A DNA stretch of 64,000 nt from JARBUG01 sp035628915 (GTDB lineage: Bacteria > Bacillota > Sulfobacillia > Symbiobacteriales > Symbiobacteriaceae), in the NCBI GenBank assembly GCA_035628915.1, contig DASPIW010000040.1, forward strand, positions 40,466 through 104,465, read 5' to 3'. Numbering within the stretch: position 1 is the stretch's first letter; each line of letters begins with the position of its first letter. The notes under the pieces are model-generated. The model worked only from the letters and a program-made list of their open reading frames with translations. It made no database searches and was not told the origin of the DNA. The translations under genes were made by a program, and so were the position numbers. Below are positions 15,693 through 24,424 of this stretch, piece by piece.

Positions 15693-15732
15693 GAAAAGGA
15701 AGGGCAACGACCATAAAGGCCGCTGCCCCTTC
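15693..15732 (-). terminator. Terminator downstream of gcvPB
   Basis: Minus-strand hairpin (arms 15732-15718 and 15712-15699) with G-U pairs and one bulge, followed by CCTTTT, 14 bases after the gcvPB stop. It should end the riboswitch-controlled gcv transcript before lipM. Confidence 0.65.
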
Positions 15733-15745
15733 AGAAAGCTAAGAT

Positions 15746-17200
15746 TCAATCGCCCCGGTAGCGGAGGTTGGGCTTGCGGGCAGCCAAAGCCTCGTCCAAC
15801 CGGCCGACGACCGTGGTGTGAGGCGCCGACTTGACCCGCTCGGGGTCTTCCTTCGCCTCTTTGGCAATCCGCTGCATCGCATCGATGAACCGGTCCAGTG
15901 TCGCCTTGTCCTCCGTCTCGGTCGGCTCGATCATGATCGCCTCTTCGACGATCAACGGGAAGTAAATGGTCGGCGGATGGACGCCCTCATCCAGCAGCCG
16001 CTTGGCGATGTCGAGCGTCTTGACGCCGTGCTCGTTCCGGAGCGTCTTCGCCGACAGCACGCATTCGTGCATGCAGAACCGGTCGAAGGCCAAATCGTAG
16101 TAGTCGCGCAGTTTCGCCATGATATAGTTGGCGTTCAGCACGGCGTACTCGGAGACTTCCTTCAGCTCCGGGCCGTAGGCGAGGCAATATGCATACGCCC
16201 GCGCCACGACACCGAAGTTGCCGTAGTGTCCGTGCACCTTGCCGATGGACTGCGGCCGGTTCCAGTCCCACACGTACTGCTCGCCCTGCATCTGCACCAC
16301 CGGCACAGGCAGGAAGGGCTCGAGGATCTTCTTGACGCCGACGGGGCCGCTGCCGGGGCCGCCGCCGCCGTGGGGCGTCGAGAACGTCTTATGCAGGTTG
16401 AGGTGGACCACGTCGAAGCCCATGTCGCCCGGACGGGCATAGCCCATGATGGCGTTCATGTTGGCGCCGTCGTAGTAGACCAGGCCGCCGGCCTTGTGGA
16501 CGATGGCTGCGACTTCCGTCACGTTCGGGTCGAAGAGGCCCAGCGTGGACGGGTTGGTCATCATCAGGGCGGCGGTGTCGGCGCCCACAACCTCGCGAAG
16601 GGCCGCCAGGTCGACCGAGCCGTCCGCGTTCGACTTGACCGAGACGACCTCGAAGCCCGCCATGGCCGCCGTCGCCGGGTTGGTGCCGTGGGCGGAGTCG
16701 GGCACGATCACCTTCTTGCGGGCCAGGTCGGCGCGGGACTCGTGATAGGCCTTGATCAGCAGAATACCGGTCAGCTCGCCGTGGGCGCCCGCCGCGGGCT
16801 GCAGGGTCATCCGGTCCATGCCCGTCACTTCGCAGAGCCACTGCTCCATGGTATGCAGCATCTTCAGGTTGCCCTGGGCCGTCTCGGCGGGCTGCAGGGG
16901 ATGGGCGAAGCCGACGCCGGGCATCCGGCAGACTTCCTCGTTCACCTTCGGATTGTACTTCATGGTACAGGAGCCCAGCGGATAGAAGTCGACGTCGACG
17001 CCGTGGTTGCGGCGGGAGAGCTGGGTGAAGTGGCGGACCGCCTCGATTTCGGAGACTTCGGGCAGGGCGGCGGGCTTCTGCCGCAGCAGCTCGGAGGGAA
17101 TCAGGGACTCCAGGGCGACTTCAGGGACGTCACACCGGGGGAAAGTGATGGCCCGCTTGCCGCTGGTGGACTTCTCAAAGATGAGAGGAACGGTGCTCAT
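15746..17200 (-). CDS. gcvPB: Glycine dehydrogenase (decarboxylating) subunit 2
   Basis: 484 residues, catalytic half of the two-subunit P protein of the glycine cleavage system. With GcvPA it decarboxylates glycine through PLP and passes the aminomethyl group to the lipoyl arm of GcvH. The PLP lysine is in HLNLHKTFSTPHGGGG (Lys271). Other family stretches include YPLGSCTMKYNP and DSAHGTNPATAAM. The ATG at 17200 follows the gcvPA stop directly, so the two are translationally coupled. It is the last gene of the riboswitch-controlled operon. Confidence 0.97.
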   Translation of the reverse strand: MSTVPLIFEKSTSGKRAITFPRCDVPEVALESLIPSELLRQKPAALPEVSEIEAVRHFTQLSRRNHGVDVDFYPLGSCTMKYNPKVNEEVCRMPGVGFAHPLQPAETAQGNLKMLHTMEQWLCEVTGMDRMTLQPAAGAHGELTGILLIKAYHESRADLARKKVIVPDSAHGTNPATAAMAGFEVVSVKSNADGSVDLAALREVVGADTAALMMTNPSTLGLFDPNVTEVAAIVHKAGGLVYYDGANMNAIMGYARPGDMGFDVVHLNLHKTFSTPHGGGGPGSGPVGVKKILEPFLPVPVVQMQGEQYVWDWNRPQSIGKVHGHYGNFGVVARAYAYCLAYGPELKEVSEYAVLNANYIMAKLRDYYDLAFDRFCMHECVLSAKTLRNEHGVKTLDIAKRLLDEGVHPPTIYFPLIVEEAIMIEPTETEDKATLDRFIDAMQRIAKEAKEDPERVKSAPHTTVVGRLDEALAARKPNLRYRGD

Positions 17201-18544
17201 CTACTTCACCTCCCCGAGGGCGGCGACCAGGGCGTCGATTTCGCCCTTCGTCCGCTTTTCCGTCACGGCGATGGTCATGGCGTTGGGAATATGCGGGTAG
17301 TCGACCGAGGACGGAATGCCGCCCAGGATCTTCTTGCCCAGCAGCAGCTTGTTGATCTCGTCGGCCGGTTTCGGGCAGTTGACCGTGAACTCCTTGAAGA
17401 AGGCCGACTTGCAGGCCATCTGGTAGCCGGGCAGCTTCGCAATCCGGGCGGCGGCGTAGTGGGCCTTCTGCACGCAGAGGTTGGCGACTTCGCGTAAGCC
17501 CTCCTTGCCCACCAGCGTCAGGTAGACGGTCGCGGCCAGGGCGTTGAGCGCCTCGTTGGAGCAGATGTTGGAAGTCGCCTTCTCACGGCGGATGTGCTGC
17601 TCACGGGCCTGCAGGGTCAGGACGAACGCCCGCTGGCCGCGGGTGTCCAGCGTCGCGCCCACGATGCGGCCCGGAATCCGCCGGGCGAACTTCTCGCGGG
17701 TGGCCATCACGCCGAGGTACGGACCACCGAAGGAAGGCGCGTTGCCCAGGGACTGGCCTTCCGCCACGACGATGTCGGCGCCGTAGTTGCCCGGGGCTTC
17801 CAGCAGGGCCAGCGAAATCGGGTCGGCGCAGACGACGTAGAGGCCGCCCTTGGCGTGGACCATCGCTTCAATGGCTCGCACCTGCTCGACGTGGCCCAGG
17901 AAGTTGGGCTGCTGGACGATGAAGCCCGCCACCTCTTCGGTAATCAGCCCGGCCAGCTTGTTCAAGTCAAGCTCGCAGTGGTCGAGGGGGGCCTCCACCA
18001 CCTCGACGCCGATGCCGTGCATGTAGGTCTTGACCACCCGCCGGTAGTTCGGGTGCACCGAACCGGCGATGACGACCTTCTTGCGGCCCGTCTGAGCCAC
18101 AACCATGCCGGCGGCCTCAGCCAGGGCCGAGGCGCCGTCGTACATCGACGCGTTGGACAGGTCCATGCCCGTCAGCGCGCAGACCATCGACTGATACTCG
18201 TAAATCACCTGCAGCACGCCCTGGGAGATCTCGGGCTGGTACGGCGTGTAGGCCGTCAGGAACTCGCCCCGGCGCAGGAAGGTGTCCACGGCCGAGGGGA
18301 TATAGTGATCATATGCTCCGCCGCCAAGGAAGCAGGCATAGTCCTGGAGATTTGCATTGGACTTGGTGAGTTCCGCGACGTGGGACAGAATCTCCATCTC
18401 TGTAATGGCGGGAGGAAGCTGCAAGGGCCTGGTCAGGCGCACGTCCGCGGGGATATTGGCAGCGAAAAGCTCCTCGGTGGAACTAACGCCGATATCCCGG
18501 AGCATGGCCGCCTTATCGGCCTGCGTAATCGGGATATAGCGCAT
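17201..18544 (-). CDS. gcvPA: Glycine dehydrogenase (decarboxylating) subunit 1
   Basis: 447 residues, the N-terminal-half subunit of the split P protein; it lacks the PLP lysine and forms the heterotetramer with GcvPB. Recognised by the family pattern FLGGGAYDHYIPSAVD near residue 80, TAYTPYQPEISQGVLQVIYE, and SNICSNEALNALAATVYL in the C-terminal third. AGGAGG precedes the ATG at 18544. It is three bases from gcvH and abuts gcvPB, within one operon. The split P protein is typical of Firmicutes, whereas many other bacteria have one 950-residue chain. Confidence 0.97.
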   Translation of the reverse strand: MRYIPITQADKAAMLRDIGVSSTEELFAANIPADVRLTRPLQLPPAITEMEILSHVAELTKSNANLQDYACFLGGGAYDHYIPSAVDTFLRRGEFLTAYTPYQPEISQGVLQVIYEYQSMVCALTGMDLSNASMYDGASALAEAAGMVVAQTGRKKVVIAGSVHPNYRRVVKTYMHGIGVEVVEAPLDHCELDLNKLAGLITEEVAGFIVQQPNFLGHVEQVRAIEAMVHAKGGLYVVCADPISLALLEAPGNYGADIVVAEGQSLGNAPSFGGPYLGVMATREKFARRIPGRIVGATLDTRGQRAFVLTLQAREQHIRREKATSNICSNEALNALAATVYLTLVGKEGLREVANLCVQKAHYAAARIAKLPGYQMACKSAFFKEFTVNCPKPADEINKLLLGKKILGGIPSSVDYPHIPNAMTIAVTEKRTKGEIDALVAALGEVK

Positions 18545-18547
18545 CGG

Positions 18548-18937
18548 CTAGGCCTCCTCGATATGCTTCGCGTAAGCCGCTGCATCCAGCAGGGTGTCGA
18601 GTTCGGCGGGGTTGGCGAGCTCGACCTTGATGATCCAGCCGCCCTCGTAGGGGCTCTGGTTGACGGTCTCGGGGGCGTTTTCCAGCTCGGTGTTGACTTC
18701 CACGACCTTGCCGGAGACCGGGCAGTAAATGTCCGAGACGGTCTTGACTGACTCGACGACGCCGAACTGCTCATGGGCCTTCAGAACCCGACCGACGGCG
18801 GGCACTTCGACGAAAACCACGTCGCCCAGGTGATGCTGCGCATAGTCCGTGATGCCGACGATGCCGACGTTGCCTTCAACCTTGATCCACTCATGCTCCT
18901 TGGTGTAGCGCAGATTCGCAGGAACGTTGCCAGACAT
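18548..18937 (-). CDS. gcvH: Glycine cleavage system H protein
   Basis: 129 residues, lipoyl-carrier protein that shuttles the aminomethyl group between P, T and L proteins. The lipoylated lysine is Lys65 in the motif ESVKTVSD, and the start YTKEHEWIKVEG is family-typical. It follows gcvT by 51 bp and is tightly followed by gcvPA. The octanoyltransferase LipM encoded nearby would modify it. No L protein (lpd) is seen in the window, so that subunit is encoded elsewhere. Confidence 0.97.
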   Translation of the reverse strand: MSGNVPANLRYTKEHEWIKVEGNVGIVGITDYAQHHLGDVVFVEVPAVGRVLKAHEQFGVVESVKTVSDIYCPVSGKVVEVNTELENAPETVNQSPYEGGWIIKVELANPAELDTLLDAAAYAKHIEEA

Positions 18938-18988
18938 AGGTGAGTACCTCCCTCTTATTTCGACGGGCCCGGCCGGGGTAAGCCCCGG

Positions 18989-20116
18989 CTACCGATAATA
19001 GCGCGGCTGATAGAACGGGGTCTCCACAACCTTGGCTTTCAGGGCCTTGCCCCGGATGATCACGTCGACTTCGCTGCCCAGCCCGCTCAGGGCGGCGGGC
19101 ACGTAAGCGTTTCCGATGCTCCTCTGCAGGGTGGGCGAGAAGGTACCGGTGGTGACGACGCCGACCACGGTGCCGTCCTTGGCAATTTCGTAGCCCTGGC
19201 GGGGAATGCCGCGGTCGATCATTTCGATGCCGACCAGCTTCTTCTCCACGCCCTTCTCCTTCTGGGCCGCCAGCGCAGCCCGCCCGATGAAGTCGGTGCC
19301 TTTCTTCAGCTTGACGAAGAAGCCAAGGCCGGCTTCCAGGGGCGTCAGCTGGTCGCTGATTTCGTGGCCGTACAGGGGCAGCTTGGCTTCAAAGCGCAGG
19401 GTGTCGCGGGCGCCGAGCCCGGCGGGCACGAGCCCGTACTCCTCGCCGGCTTCCAGCAGGGCTTCCCAGAGGGCCGCGGTGTCTTCCTTTTTGCAGTAGA
19501 TCTCGAAGCCGTCCTCGCCGGTGTAACCGGTCCGGGAGAAGACGACGGACTTGAAGCCCGCCACGGTAACGCCGGTCTTGGCCCAGTAGAACTTCAGCTC
19601 ATCGAGGACCACGTTCGGCACCAGGGGCTGCATGATTTTCGCGGCCAGGGGGCCCTGAATGGCGATCTGACCGATCTCCGGGGAGAGGTTCTGCAGTTCC
19701 AGGTTCTTCAGGCCGGCGCGCTCGGCGCAGTAGTTGACCCATTCCCAGTCCTTGTCGATGTTGCCGGCGTTGACGACCAGCCAATAGTGGAACTCGCCCA
19801 GCCGGTAAACCAGGATATCATCGACGACGGTGCCGTTCTCATAGCACATGAGGCTGTACTGGACCTGGCCGATCTCCAGCTTCGCAGCGTTATTGACCGA
19901 TACGAGCTGAATCAGATCCAGGGCCTGGGGCCCCTTCAACTCAAACTCGCCCATGTGGGAGACGTCAAACAGGCCTGCCGCTTCCCGGACCGCACGATGC
20001 TCTTCGATCACGCCTGAGTACTGAACGGGCATTTCCCAGCCGCCGAAGGGGACCATGCGTCCGCCGTACTTCAGATGCATCTCGTATAGTGGCGTACGCT
20101 TCAGGGTCTCTTCCAC
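18989..20116 (-). CDS. gcvT: Aminomethyltransferase (glycine cleavage T protein)
   Basis: 375 residues, usual length. Transfers the methylene group from the H protein arm to tetrahydrofolate and releases ammonia. Family stretches include the N-terminal LYEMHLKYGGRMVPFGGWEM, FDVSHMGEFELKG, GYTGEDGFEIYC and RDTLRFEAKLPLYGHEI. The start is GTG at 20116 after GGAGGTG. First gene of the gcv operon, behind a tandem glycine riboswitch and a terminator, so expression should rise with glycine. Confidence 0.97.
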   Translation of the reverse strand: MEETLKRTPLYEMHLKYGGRMVPFGGWEMPVQYSGVIEEHRAVREAAGLFDVSHMGEFELKGPQALDLIQLVSVNNAAKLEIGQVQYSLMCYENGTVVDDILVYRLGEFHYWLVVNAGNIDKDWEWVNYCAERAGLKNLELQNLSPEIGQIAIQGPLAAKIMQPLVPNVVLDELKFYWAKTGVTVAGFKSVVFSRTGYTGEDGFEIYCKKEDTAALWEALLEAGEEYGLVPAGLGARDTLRFEAKLPLYGHEISDQLTPLEAGLGFFVKLKKGTDFIGRAALAAQKEKGVEKKLVGIEMIDRGIPRQGYEIAKDGTVVGVVTTGTFSPTLQRSIGNAYVPAALSGLGSEVDVIIRGKALKAKVVETPFYQPRYYR

Positions 20117-20163
20117 TCTTCAAACACCTCCGAACGTCTTCTCCGATAGTCTTTGCCCGAGCA

Positions 20164-20225
20164 GGAAAAACATGAAGGGACAAAGGTAACATGGGATAAA
20201 CATCCCCAAGTTACCTCTGTCCCTT
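20164..20225 (-). terminator. Riboswitch-controlled terminator before gcvT
   Basis: Minus-strand hairpin with 21-bp arms (20225-20205 / 20195-20175, two mismatches), 9-base loop, then CATGTTTTTCC. Its 5' arm starts immediately after the last conserved CTCTCAGG of the second glycine aptamer, so folding of that aptamer can compete with or set the terminator. This is the expression platform. Confidence 0.85.
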
Positions 20226-20432
20226 GACCTGAGAGATTAGCACGCGGGCGAGCCCCGCCACTTTCCCCTTTGGTGTCCCCGGGCACCGGCCCGGAGCGCT
20301 CTCCAGAGTTCCGTCAGACCCCGGTCACCTCTGCCTGAGAGATTCAGCCCCCACCTGGGCGGTGTAGGCGTTGCTCCTTCGGCGCCTGCCATACGAACTC
20401 ATTTCGACTACGGCAGGACTCTCCCGGGGGTC
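20226..20432 (-). ncRNA. Tandem glycine riboswitch
   Basis: Two glycine aptamers in series on the minus strand. The first (about 20432-20325) begins GGGAGAGTCCTGCC, has GCCGAAGGAGCAA and ends in AATCTCTCAGGCAGAG. The second (about 20312-20226) begins GGAACTCTGGAGAGCGC, has CACCAAAGGGG and ends in TAATCTCTCAGG. These conserved boxes and the short linker are diagnostic. It sits in the leader of gcvT; in known cases glycine binding turns the gcv operon on. Confidence 0.95.
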
Positions 20433-20543
20433 TTCATCCGGCGGTATGTAGTTCTATCCAACTGTCTACCCATGCGACCTCCATTGGAGTTCTGTCCTCC
20501 TCCGGAAAATCCTTCTGTCTTCGAAGCGAATCATACGGATCTA

Positions 20544-21152
20544 TTACGAATCGGCAGCGTCGCGGCGACGCCGGATGAGCAAAACGGCGATGCCCCCACA
20601 GACAAAAAGCACCAGAACGGCCAGCCAGAGCATCCGGCTGGAGGCCAGGCGGTGCAGCAGGTGCGGCAGTGCCGCCCCGAACTGGTAGGCCAGGAACGCC
20701 CAGCCGGCGTTCCAGAGCAGCGCCGCCGAAAAGGTGTAGACGGCGAAGCGCCAGGGCGACATGTGGGCGGCGCCGCTGCTGTAGATGGTCGCTGCCCGGA
20801 TAAAGCCAATGAACCGGCTGAGGAAGACCGTAGCGGCACCGTAGCGCCGGAAGAAGTGGTCCACTTCGAAGAGTGCCTCCGGCTTGAGGCGCAGCATGCG
20901 CGCCACCCGGTCCATCAGCCGCTTGCCGCCCACGTAGGCGATGCCGAAGCCGATGGACGCGCCCGCGAGGTTGCCCAGGGCGGCGAGCAGGACGATCGTG
21001 CCCAGGGACGCTTCACCGCGGTGAACTACCATGCCTGCGGCGACGAAGAGCGCCTCGGCCGGGAGCGGAAATCCAAGCCCTTCGATGACTGTAGCCACCA
21101 GGATGGCGATGTAGTAGTGTGCGTGAAACCAGTGGCTCAGGGCTGCCGGCAA
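20544..21152 (-). CDS. DedA-family membrane protein
   Basis: 202 residues with four or five membrane segments and the SNARE-associated (DedA/VTT) domain: an N-terminal reentrant region (IEGLGFPLPAEALFVAAG), then GNLAGASIGFGIAYVGGKRL and SRFIGFIRAATIYSSGAAHM with the conserved Arg of the family. DedA proteins are linked to undecaprenyl-phosphate or phospholipid flipping and membrane homeostasis. The start is TTG at 21152 after GAGGAG. It ends 112 bp before the gcv riboswitch and appears to be its own unit. Confidence 0.85.
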   Translation of the reverse strand: MPAALSHWFHAHYYIAILVATVIEGLGFPLPAEALFVAAGMVVHRGEASLGTIVLLAALGNLAGASIGFGIAYVGGKRLMDRVARMLRLKPEALFEVDHFFRRYGAATVFLSRFIGFIRAATIYSSGAAHMSPWRFAVYTFSAALLWNAGWAFLAYQFGAALPHLLHRLASSRMLWLAVLVLFVCGGIAVLLIRRRRDAADS

Positions 21153-21215
21153 GATCGCTCGCTCCTCGGCTGGGGAATTGTCGTACTACAGAAGAATATG
21201 CCCGCCGAAGGCAGG

Positions 21216-21512
21216 TTAGCCGCCGGCCATTGGCATGAGCCAGGAGATCAGGGCGCCGTCGGGGACCGGGTTGCTCAGGCCCGACGGCAGGTCGAGCCGC
21301 CGGCCGTTCAGCAGCAGCGCCGGCTGATCGCCTTGCTGCAGGGCGCCCAGCAGGTCAGCGCCCGCTGCCTTGCCCGCCCGGGCGAGGACGGCGCCGACCG
21401 AGGCCGGTTCTCGGAGCCGGACCTGCCCATCCCAGCGGACCATACGGCCGCCGACCTGGCCGAGAATCCGGACGGTGACGGTCACCCGGCGGCCCAGCAA
21501 GCGGTCAAGCAT
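21216..21512 (-). CDS. MoaD/ThiS-like ubiquitin-fold protein paired with the aldehyde oxidoreductase
   Basis: 98 residues ending in MAGG, the C-terminal Gly-Gly that MoaD and ThiS proteins need for thiocarboxylate formation. The strand pattern (VTVTVRILGQVGG ... PALLLNGRRLDL ... ALISWLMPMAGG) fits a beta-grasp fold. The ATG at 21512 overlaps the stop of the upstream oxidoreductase gene by eight bases, indicating translational coupling. MoaD supplies sulfur to molybdopterin, so a role in building the tungsten cofactor of that enzyme is likely. No MoaE is nearby. Confidence 0.75.
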   Translation of the reverse strand: MLDRLLGRRVTVTVRILGQVGGRMVRWDGQVRLREPASVGAVLARAGKAAGADLLGALQQGDQPALLLNGRRLDLPSGLSNPVPDGALISWLMPMAGG

Positions 21513-23529
21513 GATCGGCGGTGCGCGTCTGCACCTTCCCTCCATGGTAGAGATCATCCGCCGCCGTGTCCAATCCGAGGGCCCGCAATTTCCCTTCCGC
21601 CGGGCGCCCCGTGGCGGGGTCGATCTGCATGGCCCGGAAATAGCTCAGGGCCATCGCCTCGACGTCGACGGTGATGCCTTTGGTCGGTCCTTCTTCGAGC
21701 GGGGGGCGGCCCACTACCCGGTCGGGCAGGCGCCAGTCGCCGGGCAGAATGCCTTCCCGCGCGTTGAAGGCGTGGCGGAGCGTCTGAATCCGGTCGCCGA
21801 TGGTCAGCAGGTCGTCGGCGGTCAGATCCCAGCCGCAGGCGCCCTTGATCATCAGTTCATACGGAAAGGTGCCCACGAAAGCGGAGAACTCGCAGAGGCC
21901 GGCGGCCGCCTGCACCTGCTTCGTTTTGGTCAGGAGGGCGTGGGCCGGTCCCTTGCCGGCGTAGTCCCAGCGCTTCACTTTCGGGACGTCGACGGGGAAG
22001 GGCGGGTTGGCGTGGGAGACTTCCACGACATGGGCACCGCCCGCCGTGTGCCGCCCCGGGGTCGGGTCGGCCACGTAGGTTGTGGCGTAGCTGGGCGTCA
22101 GCCGCGGATCGTGGAACGGCAGCTCCTGGCCGCCCGCGTGCATCGCGAAGGCCTCCGCCCCCCGGCCAATCGCCGCGGCGGCCCGCTTGACCCCATCGGC
22201 CAATACGGCGCCGATATGGCGGCGGTGGGCGATCATCTCAATCAGGGCCAGCATCGCCCGAGCGTCGCCCCAGACGAGCGGCACGCCCCCGGTCTCCTCC
22301 CGGGCAATCAGGCCGTGCTCGAAGCACTCGAAGGCAAAAGCGATGGTCGCCGCCGTCGAGATGACGTCCAGCCCGTACAGGTTGCAGAGGTGATGGCCGT
22401 ACTGAATCGCTTTGATGTTGTCGATGAGGAGGTTGGCGCCAAGGCCGCCCAGCGACTCGTACTCCACCCGGTGCCCTTCTTCGATGCGGAACTCCGGATC
22501 ATCCAGCTTGATTTCGGCGCCGCAGTGCAGCGGGCAGGCGCTGCAGGCGTAGAAGGCCGTGTTGAACTGCGTCGCGCCGGTGCCGCTGATTTGCACCGCC
22601 CTGTCGTACGGGAAGTCCCGCATGCCCACGCCTTTCCAGTTCTTGATGGGCGTATCGCCCGATTCGGTGGAGATGGCGAGCGATGAGGCGGTGCCCTGGT
22701 TGGCCATTGCCCAGACGACCGTGGGATGCGGCGCCTTGATGTGCAGGCCCAGGCGGGCGATCCACTTGCCCGCAAAGTCCGGGACTTTTGTGAGCAGGCG
22801 GTCGATGAAGCGTTCCGGCTCCGGCTCCATGGGGTGCATGCGGCTCATGATCGCCTGCGTGGAGAGCTTGAACGCCTCGATCTCCGCCTTGGTGACGGGC
22901 ATGTGGCCCTTGCACGCAATGGCCTTCAGCTGCTTGCTGCCCATGACCGCCCCGACGCCCGAGCGGGCAGCGAGGCGCCCCCGGTCGTTGACAATGCCGG
23001 AGATGAGGCTCAGGTTCTCGCCCGCCGGCCCGATGCAGGCGACCTGCCAATTGGCCCCGTGGCGGCGCTGCAGCGCCTCCTCGCAATCCGGGGCGTTCTT
23101 GCCCCAGAGGTCTTGTGCGCTGTGGAACTCCACCTGCCCCTTGTGCAGCGTGAGGTAGGTCGGCTCTGCGGCGGCGCCGGTGACGAAGAGCCCGTCATAG
23201 CCGCAGCGGCGAAGCTCCGGCCCGAAGAAGCCGCCGCAGTTGGCGTCGCCCCAGCCGCCCGTGAGCGGGCTTTTGCAGACGACGGCAAACCTGCCCGAAA
23301 ACGGTGTGCCCGTTCCCGTAAGGAGGCCGGGGACGAACCCGAGGATATTCTCAGGTCCCAGGGGGTCGGCGCCCGGCTCCATGCGCTCGTACAGCAGCTT
23401 GACGCCAAGGCCGTACCCGCCCAGGAACCCGCGGTAGACCGATTCCGGCAGGCTCTCTTCGACAGCACGGCGGGAGGTCAGGTCCACCCACAGGACCTTC
23501 CCCATATACCCCTTTGGCACCCGCAACAC
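21505..23529 (-). CDS. Tungsten-dependent aldehyde:ferredoxin oxidoreductase
   Basis: 674 residues, all three AFOR domains. Oxidises aldehydes to acids with ferredoxin as electron acceptor, or a related reaction, using tungsten bis-pterin and a 4Fe-4S cluster. The cluster ligands are Cys329, Cys332 and Cys336 (CSACPLHC) and a distal Cys545 (AGLCEFSAF). The N-terminal GKVLWVDLTSR and GGYGLGVKLLYE are family-typical. The start is uncertain: GTG at 23529 is the longest, GTG at 23520 has a better-placed AAGGGAG, and ATG at 23505 is possible. It is coupled to a MoaD-like gene. Substrate cannot be set from sequence. Confidence 0.9.
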   Translation of the reverse strand: MLRVPKGYMGKVLWVDLTSRRAVEESLPESVYRGFLGGYGLGVKLLYERMEPGADPLGPENILGFVPGLLTGTGTPFSGRFAVVCKSPLTGGWGDANCGGFFGPELRRCGYDGLFVTGAAAEPTYLTLHKGQVEFHSAQDLWGKNAPDCEEALQRRHGANWQVACIGPAGENLSLISGIVNDRGRLAARSGVGAVMGSKQLKAIACKGHMPVTKAEIEAFKLSTQAIMSRMHPMEPEPERFIDRLLTKVPDFAGKWIARLGLHIKAPHPTVVWAMANQGTASSLAISTESGDTPIKNWKGVGMRDFPYDRAVQISGTGATQFNTAFYACSACPLHCGAEIKLDDPEFRIEEGHRVEYESLGGLGANLLIDNIKAIQYGHHLCNLYGLDVISTAATIAFAFECFEHGLIAREETGGVPLVWGDARAMLALIEMIAHRRHIGAVLADGVKRAAAAIGRGAEAFAMHAGGQELPFHDPRLTPSYATTYVADPTPGRHTAGGAHVVEVSHANPPFPVDVPKVKRWDYAGKGPAHALLTKTKQVQAAAGLCEFSAFVGTFPYELMIKGACGWDLTADDLLTIGDRIQTLRHAFNAREGILPGDWRLPDRVVGRPPLEEGPTKGITVDVEAMALSYFRAMQIDPATGRPAEGKLRALGLDTAADDLYHGGKVQTRTADHA

Positions 23530-23711
23530 TCCCTTCCCCCATCTCTCATACCCCGTACTGTTCGCCAGGAGGGAAAACTTTCCTGCTAACTATGATACGC
23601 CGGTCCGCCGGACTATGACCGGAGTCGGAATCTTCGCCGCCCGCAAGGAGAAGCGTCGTGAACGGTGAATATTCACTCGCATACTGCTCCCGGGCCGGAG
23701 GGTCGGATACC

Positions 23712-24422
23712 ATGCAGGAGACGCGGGTGCTGATTGTCGATGATGATGATGCGATCGCTGATATTGTTGCGACCTACCTGCGGCGGGAGGCCATGGAAAC
23801 CGGGCGCGCCGCCGACGGCCTGCAGGCGCTTGCCATGGCGGAGACCGGGAAGTGGCACCTGATGCTGCTGGACGTAATGCTGCCCGGCCCCGACGGCTTT
23901 GAAGTCTGCCGCAAGCTCCGGGCCAGGGGGCTCGACCTGCCCATTCTCTTCCTGACCGCCCGGTCAGACGAGATTGACCAGGTGCTGGGTCTCGGGCTGG
24001 GGGCGGATGACTATATCATGAAGCCGTTTTCGGGCGCCGCCCTCGTAGCGAGGGTGAAGGCTCACCTCCGGCGCTACCGGGAGATGAAACAGGCGCCCGG
24101 GGCAGCCGGGGAGCCTGAGATTCTGCGCTTTCCCGGCCTGGAAATCGACCTTGCCGCCTGCGAAGTCCGGCGGGAGGGTGAGGCGGTGCCGCTGACCGCC
24201 CGCGAGTTTGCACTGCTCCGCTTCCTGGCCGGCAGCCCGGGCCGGGTGCTGACCAAAGGGCAGATTTACCGGAGCGTCTGGGGCGAGGAGTTCTACGCCG
24301 ACGACAATACCGTTCAGGTACATATCCGGCGCCTGCGCGAGAAGATCGAACCAGACCCGGCCGTCCCCCGGTACCTGCTGACGGTGCGGGGGCTTGGTTA
24401 CCGGTTTGACGGGAGGGGTTGA
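23712..24422 (+). CDS. OmpR/PhoB-type response regulator
   Basis: 236 residues. Receiver domain at 1-120 with the acidic pocket DDDD near residue 10, phospho-Asp in MLLDVMLPG and the conserved Lys in MKPF; winged-helix DNA-binding domain at about 135-232 (LTAREFALLRFLAGSPGRVL then VQVHIRRLREKIE). The ATG at 23712 gives the normal N-terminus (MQETRVLIVDD) with GGAGGG upstream; GTG at 23658 behind AAGGAG would add 18 residues. The stop overlaps the start region of the kinase gene, so the pair is one operon. The ABC exporter downstream is a possible target. Confidence 0.93.
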   Translation: MQETRVLIVDDDDAIADIVATYLRREAMETGRAADGLQALAMAETGKWHLMLLDVMLPGPDGFEVCRKLRARGLDLPILFLTARSDEIDQVLGLGLGADDYIMKPFSGAALVARVKAHLRRYREMKQAPGAAGEPEILRFPGLEIDLAACEVRREGEAVPLTAREFALLRFLAGSPGRVLTKGQIYRSVWGEEFYADDNTVQVHIRRLREKIEPDPAVPRYLLTVRGLGYRFDGRG

Positions 24423-24424
24423 CC

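Noticed and set aside
15559..15834. Short open frame across the inverted-repeat element (ATEDTEVTES ... SVSSVSSVA)
   Set aside because: The peptide is a translation of the GGACACGGA-type repeat on both arms, a known source of false genes.
15818..17497. A 559-codon open frame opposite gcvPB and gcvPA
   Set aside because: Antisense of recognised glycine decarboxylase genes, with no ribosome site and no family resemblance.
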